Positions 61,131-64,000 of a stretch of 64,000 nt of DNA are shown in pieces; positions within the stretch are counted from its first letter, which is position 1; each line of letters begins with the position of its first letter. A program made the position numbers and the translations under genes. The DNA lies in contig OY755241.1 in NCBI GenBank assembly GCA_963576725.1, forward strand, positions 3,886,062-3,950,061, in the 5' to 3' direction. Source of the stretch: Azorinus chamasolen (lineage: Eukaryota > Mollusca > Bivalvia > Cardiida > Solecurtidae). The notes below the pieces were generated by a model that saw nothing but the letters and a program-made list of their open reading frames with translations, had not been told where the DNA came from and did no database searches.

Positions 61131-61200
61131 TCTTTTTAGCTTTTACTTCCATGCCAAAACGTTCAAAGATGAAAACTGAATTTTGTTTTGAAAAACTTTT

Positions 61201-61392
61201 ATCTGTATTTATTTATTTATTTATTTATTTATTTATTTGTTTGTTTGTTTGTTTGCTTGCTTGCTTGCTTGCTTGCTTATTTATTTGTTTATTTGTTTGT
61301 TTGTTTGTTTATTTGTTTATTCATTCATTCATTCATTCATTCATTCATTCATTCATTTATTCATTTATTTATTTATTTATCTATCTATTTCA
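61201..61392 (+). repeat. Compound TTTA/TTTG/CTTG/ATTC microsatellite
   Basis: Blocks of (TTTA), (TTTG), (CTTG), (TTTG), (TTCA) and (TTTA) tetramers with one T-T-x-x theme. The open frames across it are tetramer artefacts. Confidence 0.9.
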
Positions 61393-61399
61393 GACCTAC

Positions 61400-61507
61400 A
61401 ACACTACACAAATGTTCAGAGCAGTCAGCACCTACAAGAGCCATCTGATCTGGGTCTACTCTGTTTGCTAATGTGCCAAAAGGCGTCTCCGTGGAGTAAA
61501 GGGTTAA
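61400..61507 (-). mobile_element. T2 MITE right end
   Basis: GAGCCATCTGATCTGGGTCT and GTGGAGTAAAGGGTTAA; the left half is replaced by the microsatellite. Confidence 0.68.
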
Positions 61508-61688
61508 GATCACTGGCTTATGGTAATTAATTTTAAACTGCGGCAAAAAATAATCCCCGAAAATGCAAGATAGCTAACGGTTTAATTTGACAGTGATTTC
61601 GACATTCTCCTCAAGGTTGTAACTCGGGCTAACCGAAGTGTGACGCTTATTTAGTTTAACATATCTACACCGGAACAACTCAGGTCTT

Positions 61689-61818
61689 TTAACCCTTTCC
61701 CCCGTATGATATTCATGTAAGAAATAATGACACCATGAATATGTATTAGCTGAGTTTTTATAATGGCATAATTATGAACACTGGATCTTTTGGTTTTGGC
61801 AGAAACTGTAGGATCAGG
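61689..61818 (-). mobile_element. T2 MITE left part, cut by Q
   Basis: TTAACCCTTTCCCCCGTATG, AAGAAATAATGACACCATGA, GGCAGAAACTGTAGGATCAG; Q begins where AGATCTATAT is expected. Confidence 0.68.
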
Positions 61819-61993
61819 GTCCATGCTTATAAAGCTTTTTAGATCAGTCTGATTTCGTTCTCAAGCTTTTGATTGGTCAGATGTTAGTTCTCAAGCTTTT
61901 GATTGGTCAGATTTGAGCCTTTGGCTCAAATCTGACCAATCAAAAACTTGAGAACGAACCCAGACTCAACTAAAAGTTTTATAAGTATGGACC
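61819..61993. mobile_element. Q foldback MITE, complete
   Basis: Ends GGTCCATGCTTATAAAGC and GTTTTATAAGTATGGACC. Inside, CTCAAGCTTTTGATTGGTCA twice on the left and TGACCAATCAAAAACTTGAG on the right around TTTGAGCCTTTGGCTCAAA. Each repeat contains an (inverted) CCAAT box. Confidence 0.78.
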
Positions 61994-62132
61994 CGGATAT
62001 ATATTATTGCATAGTAAAGCTGTTGAGCTTGATCAGAGAATTCATACTAACTAAAATGACGATTAGCACACAGTCTGGTCCATACGTTTCTAACTGATAT
62101 TTTGAATGATATTTGAGTTACACTGTATTAAC
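61994..62132. other. No recognised feature
   Basis: Short unique-looking stretch. Confidence 0.35.
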
Positions 62133-62225
62133 TTTACTTTATTTAACGAGAGAGCTCATTTGACCAGGTAAATCTACCATGAGGTCCTCAAAACATATAT
62201 ACAATAAAACAGTTCATTTACAATG
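62133..62225 (-). mobile_element. LINE 3' end
   Basis: On the - strand GAGGACCTCATGGTAGATTT and GAGCTCTCTCGTTAAATAAA, the same 3' end as at 50818 but without a clear microsatellite tail. Confidence 0.65.
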
Positions 62226-62292
62226 CCACATCAGTGTTTGGAGTACAATGTAAGTCCGATCGGGGCTCTCACTGTTAAGGATTATTAAAAAC

Positions 62293-62835
62293 AATTAACC
62301 TTTATGAATATTCATGTAAGAAATAATGTACTGACATCATGCATATCAATTAGCTAAAGTTTATTATGTCACATGAACATAGGAAGGTTAAGCCATGACA
62401 GAAACTGTAGATTCAGATCTATATTTGAATCAGATCTACAAATGAACTTCGATATCTCGAACTCGGATAACTCGAACTTCAGGATAACTCGAACTAAAAG
62501 TTCGGTCCTTCCAAAATCTTACAATACAGAATTGCTCTAAAATGTATCACTACGCATATCTAGAAACACATTTCACAGCTTAATGCAGTTCAACAGTAAT
62601 GCTGAAAGCTCCTGTAGGAGTTTTCAGCATTACTGTAGACCTGCATTAAGCTGTGAACTTGAGAAATTGTTCAGGTTATAAATCGGATAACTCGAACTTC
62701 TGTTATCTCGAACTAATTTATATAGTCCCTTGAAGTTCGAGATATCGAAGTTCAACTGTATATCATTACATACACAAACAGAGTAGACGGCTCATATAAG
62801 GGGGAGTCTGATCTTGATCTACTCTGTTTTCAAGG
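62293..62835 (-). mobile_element. T2 MITE hosting P2
   Basis: TTAACCTTTATGAATATTCA, AAACTGTAGATTCAGATCTA on the left; CACAAACAGAGTAGACGGCT and GATCTTGATCTACTCTG on the right. Confidence 0.7.
62437..62760. mobile_element. P2 MITE, complete
   Basis: TA-CAAATGAACTTCGATATC (tip mutated) to GAGATATCGAAGTTCAACTG-TA; palindrome ACAGCTTAATGCAGTTCAAC and GTAGACCTGCATTAAGCTGT. Confidence 0.86.
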
Positions 62836-63032
62836 GCATTCATTCTTTAGCTGCAAATGTCGCATATGTGATTACCCATACAAACAGTTTGGATCCAGAC
62901 GAGACGTCTCATCAGGTTTAAAACTGTTTGTTACTGTGTTTTTTAAGAAAATAAAAGAAGAAAAATAAACAATGAAAATTGCAGCAGACGAGAATGTTTG
63001 CAGACGACAAAATTTGGCAGCGAAAGTTTTAA
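62836..63032 (+). mobile_element. T4 MITE, hairpin centre lost
   Basis: TCATTCTTTAGCTGCAAATG to TTTGGCAGCGAAAGTTTTAA. The hairpin is reduced to GATCCAGACGAGACGTCTC. Confidence 0.78.
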
Positions 63033-63189
63033 AAAATCAGTTTATTACCAAATACACATTCTGATGGAACACTCTATCCAGGGCATGCATTGACTCCTTC
63101 AGATGTTCTACGCAAAAGCAAAAACAAATTCTTATAACATACACCCAATAATGAAAATATTCCCTTGAATACAGATTTGGACCCTACTT

Positions 63190-63432
63190 TTAAATAAATG
63201 ACCGCTTTACCCATTCCCTCATATTTACGCCTTTTGACACCTCTGTAAAATCACTTTCTGAAACTATTGTGATAAATGAATGCTCTATTTATCAGAATGA
63301 TTTCAAAACTACACAATTCTAAAAGTTTCCTTTTCTCCAGTAAATACTCCTTTTGGGTAGATTTATTCAAAGAGGTAGGATCTAAAAATAGCTTATGAGG
63401 GAATGGGTTAAGACAGGTTCTACGTTATTGAA
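63190..63432. mobile_element. P5 MITE right end hosting T3
   Basis: TAAATAAATGACCGCTT before and AAGACAGGTTCTAC after the T3 insert, which is the P5 tip read backwards. Confidence 0.68.
63207..63411 (+). mobile_element. T3 MITE inside P5
   Basis: TTTACCCATTCCCTCATATT to GAGGGAATGGGTTAA; the left hairpin arm is deleted (GATAAATGAATGCTCTATTT). Confidence 0.84.
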
Positions 63433-63744
63433 AGTCGTGTTGCGGTTACATGTAACATTATAGGATTAAACTCCGATATGTTCCATATTGATATCTACTT
63501 CCAATTATCAAACTATTGAACGGCTGTCAAACAGTTTGGATCCTGATGAAACGCCGAGTTACATCTGGATCCAAACTGTTTGCAAATGCATGTTAGGTCA
63601 CGTGGGGTCAAAACAATTTGACGCTTCTAGGGTTATCTGTATTATTTAATCAGTAATCATAATCTCTGACAGGCGCATTTCAAATTCGAATTTATATTCA
63701 TTATGCATCCATGTAAATGAAATATGATATACAGTAAAGCATCT
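63433..63744. other. T4-type hairpin fragment in unassigned DNA
   Basis: ACAGTTTGGATCCTGATGAA, GCCGAGTTACATCTGGATCC (63533-63575); the remainder is not recognised. A P-type tip TACAGTAAAGCATC ends it. Confidence 0.4.
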
Positions 63745-63985
63745 TTAACCCATTCCCTCATATTGACGACTTTTGACGACTCTGTAAAAGTCATTTTGTG
63801 AAACCATTGTGATAAATAGACCATTTTCTCCTATAGGAGCAAATATAGGAGCAAATACTCTATATATCACAATGGTTTCAAACTACAAAATTCTAAAAAT
63901 TTCCTTTTCTTTAGTTAATGCTCCTTTTCGGTAGATGTATTCCAACTGATTGTATCTAAAAATATCCTATGAGGTAATGGGTTAA
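63745..63985 (+). mobile_element. T3 MITE, nearly complete
   Basis: TTAA 63745-63748 and 63982-63985. The right arm carries a short duplication (GGAGCAAATATAGGAGCAAA). It sits in a P-type left tip. Confidence 0.87.
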
Positions 63986-64000
63986 AGTGACCAGCATAAA

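Noticed and set aside
61118..61530. Long frames with IYLFIYLFICLFVC repeats
   Set aside because: They read through a TTTA/TTTG tetramer microsatellite.

Overview
This is eukaryotic, animal-type DNA: AT-rich, no operons, intron-split coding sequence, and dominated by transposable elements. tRNA-derived SINEs, a repeat ending in an (ACTC)n tail, and a pearl-like Helitron-derived element with a CCGT/CGTT microsatellite and a ~156/168-bp tandem core all point to a mollusc, most likely a bivalve. That assignment is inference; no species marker is visible.

Only one host gene is convincing. A five-exon gene on the + strand (coding 10510-18860) encodes a 123-residue secreted protein with a C-terminal WAP four-disulfide-core domain. 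Every splice junction has GT/AG ends and the phases join in frame. Its four introns (1.5-2.2 kb each) consist largely of miniature inverted-repeat elements (MITEs). Two weaker exon candidates lie at about 4082-4530 (-) and 45572-45676 (+).

Most of the rest is two sets of MITEs, named here for this window. T1-T8 end in TTAA with CCC/CTC-type tips (piggyBac-like target). P1-P5 start with CAGT and are flanked by TA (pogo/Tc1-like). For TTAA copies, + means the end nearer the central palindrome comes first. Most T families share one internal palindrome core although their tips differ, and the P families share another. The elements are heavily nested, and several copies carry minisatellites grown from their own sequence.

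Layout: 1-930 a ~177-bp tandem repeat; 1195-3490 an inverted LINE remnant (ORF1 plus endonuclease); 3.5-10.5 kb MITEs and SINE debris; 10.5-18.9 kb the WAP gene; 18.9-22.8 kb MITEs; 22839-28884 a foldback-type element with ~1.06-kb inverted arms made of ~367-bp tandem units; 29-31 kb T4/T3 debris; 32.09-33.1 kb a 5'-truncated retroelement; about 34.06-39.9 kb a decayed LINE hit by at least five later insertions; 40-47.7 kb nested MITEs; 47.7-50.4 kb a SINE and the pearl-like element; 51-56 kb two MITE-born minisatellites and two inverted ~1.02-kb copies of an unknown element; 56-64 kb MITEs.

The MITE, SINE and LINE copies give a relative insertion order rather than a pathway. No CRISPR array, rRNA, functional tRNA or bacterial-type gene was seen.
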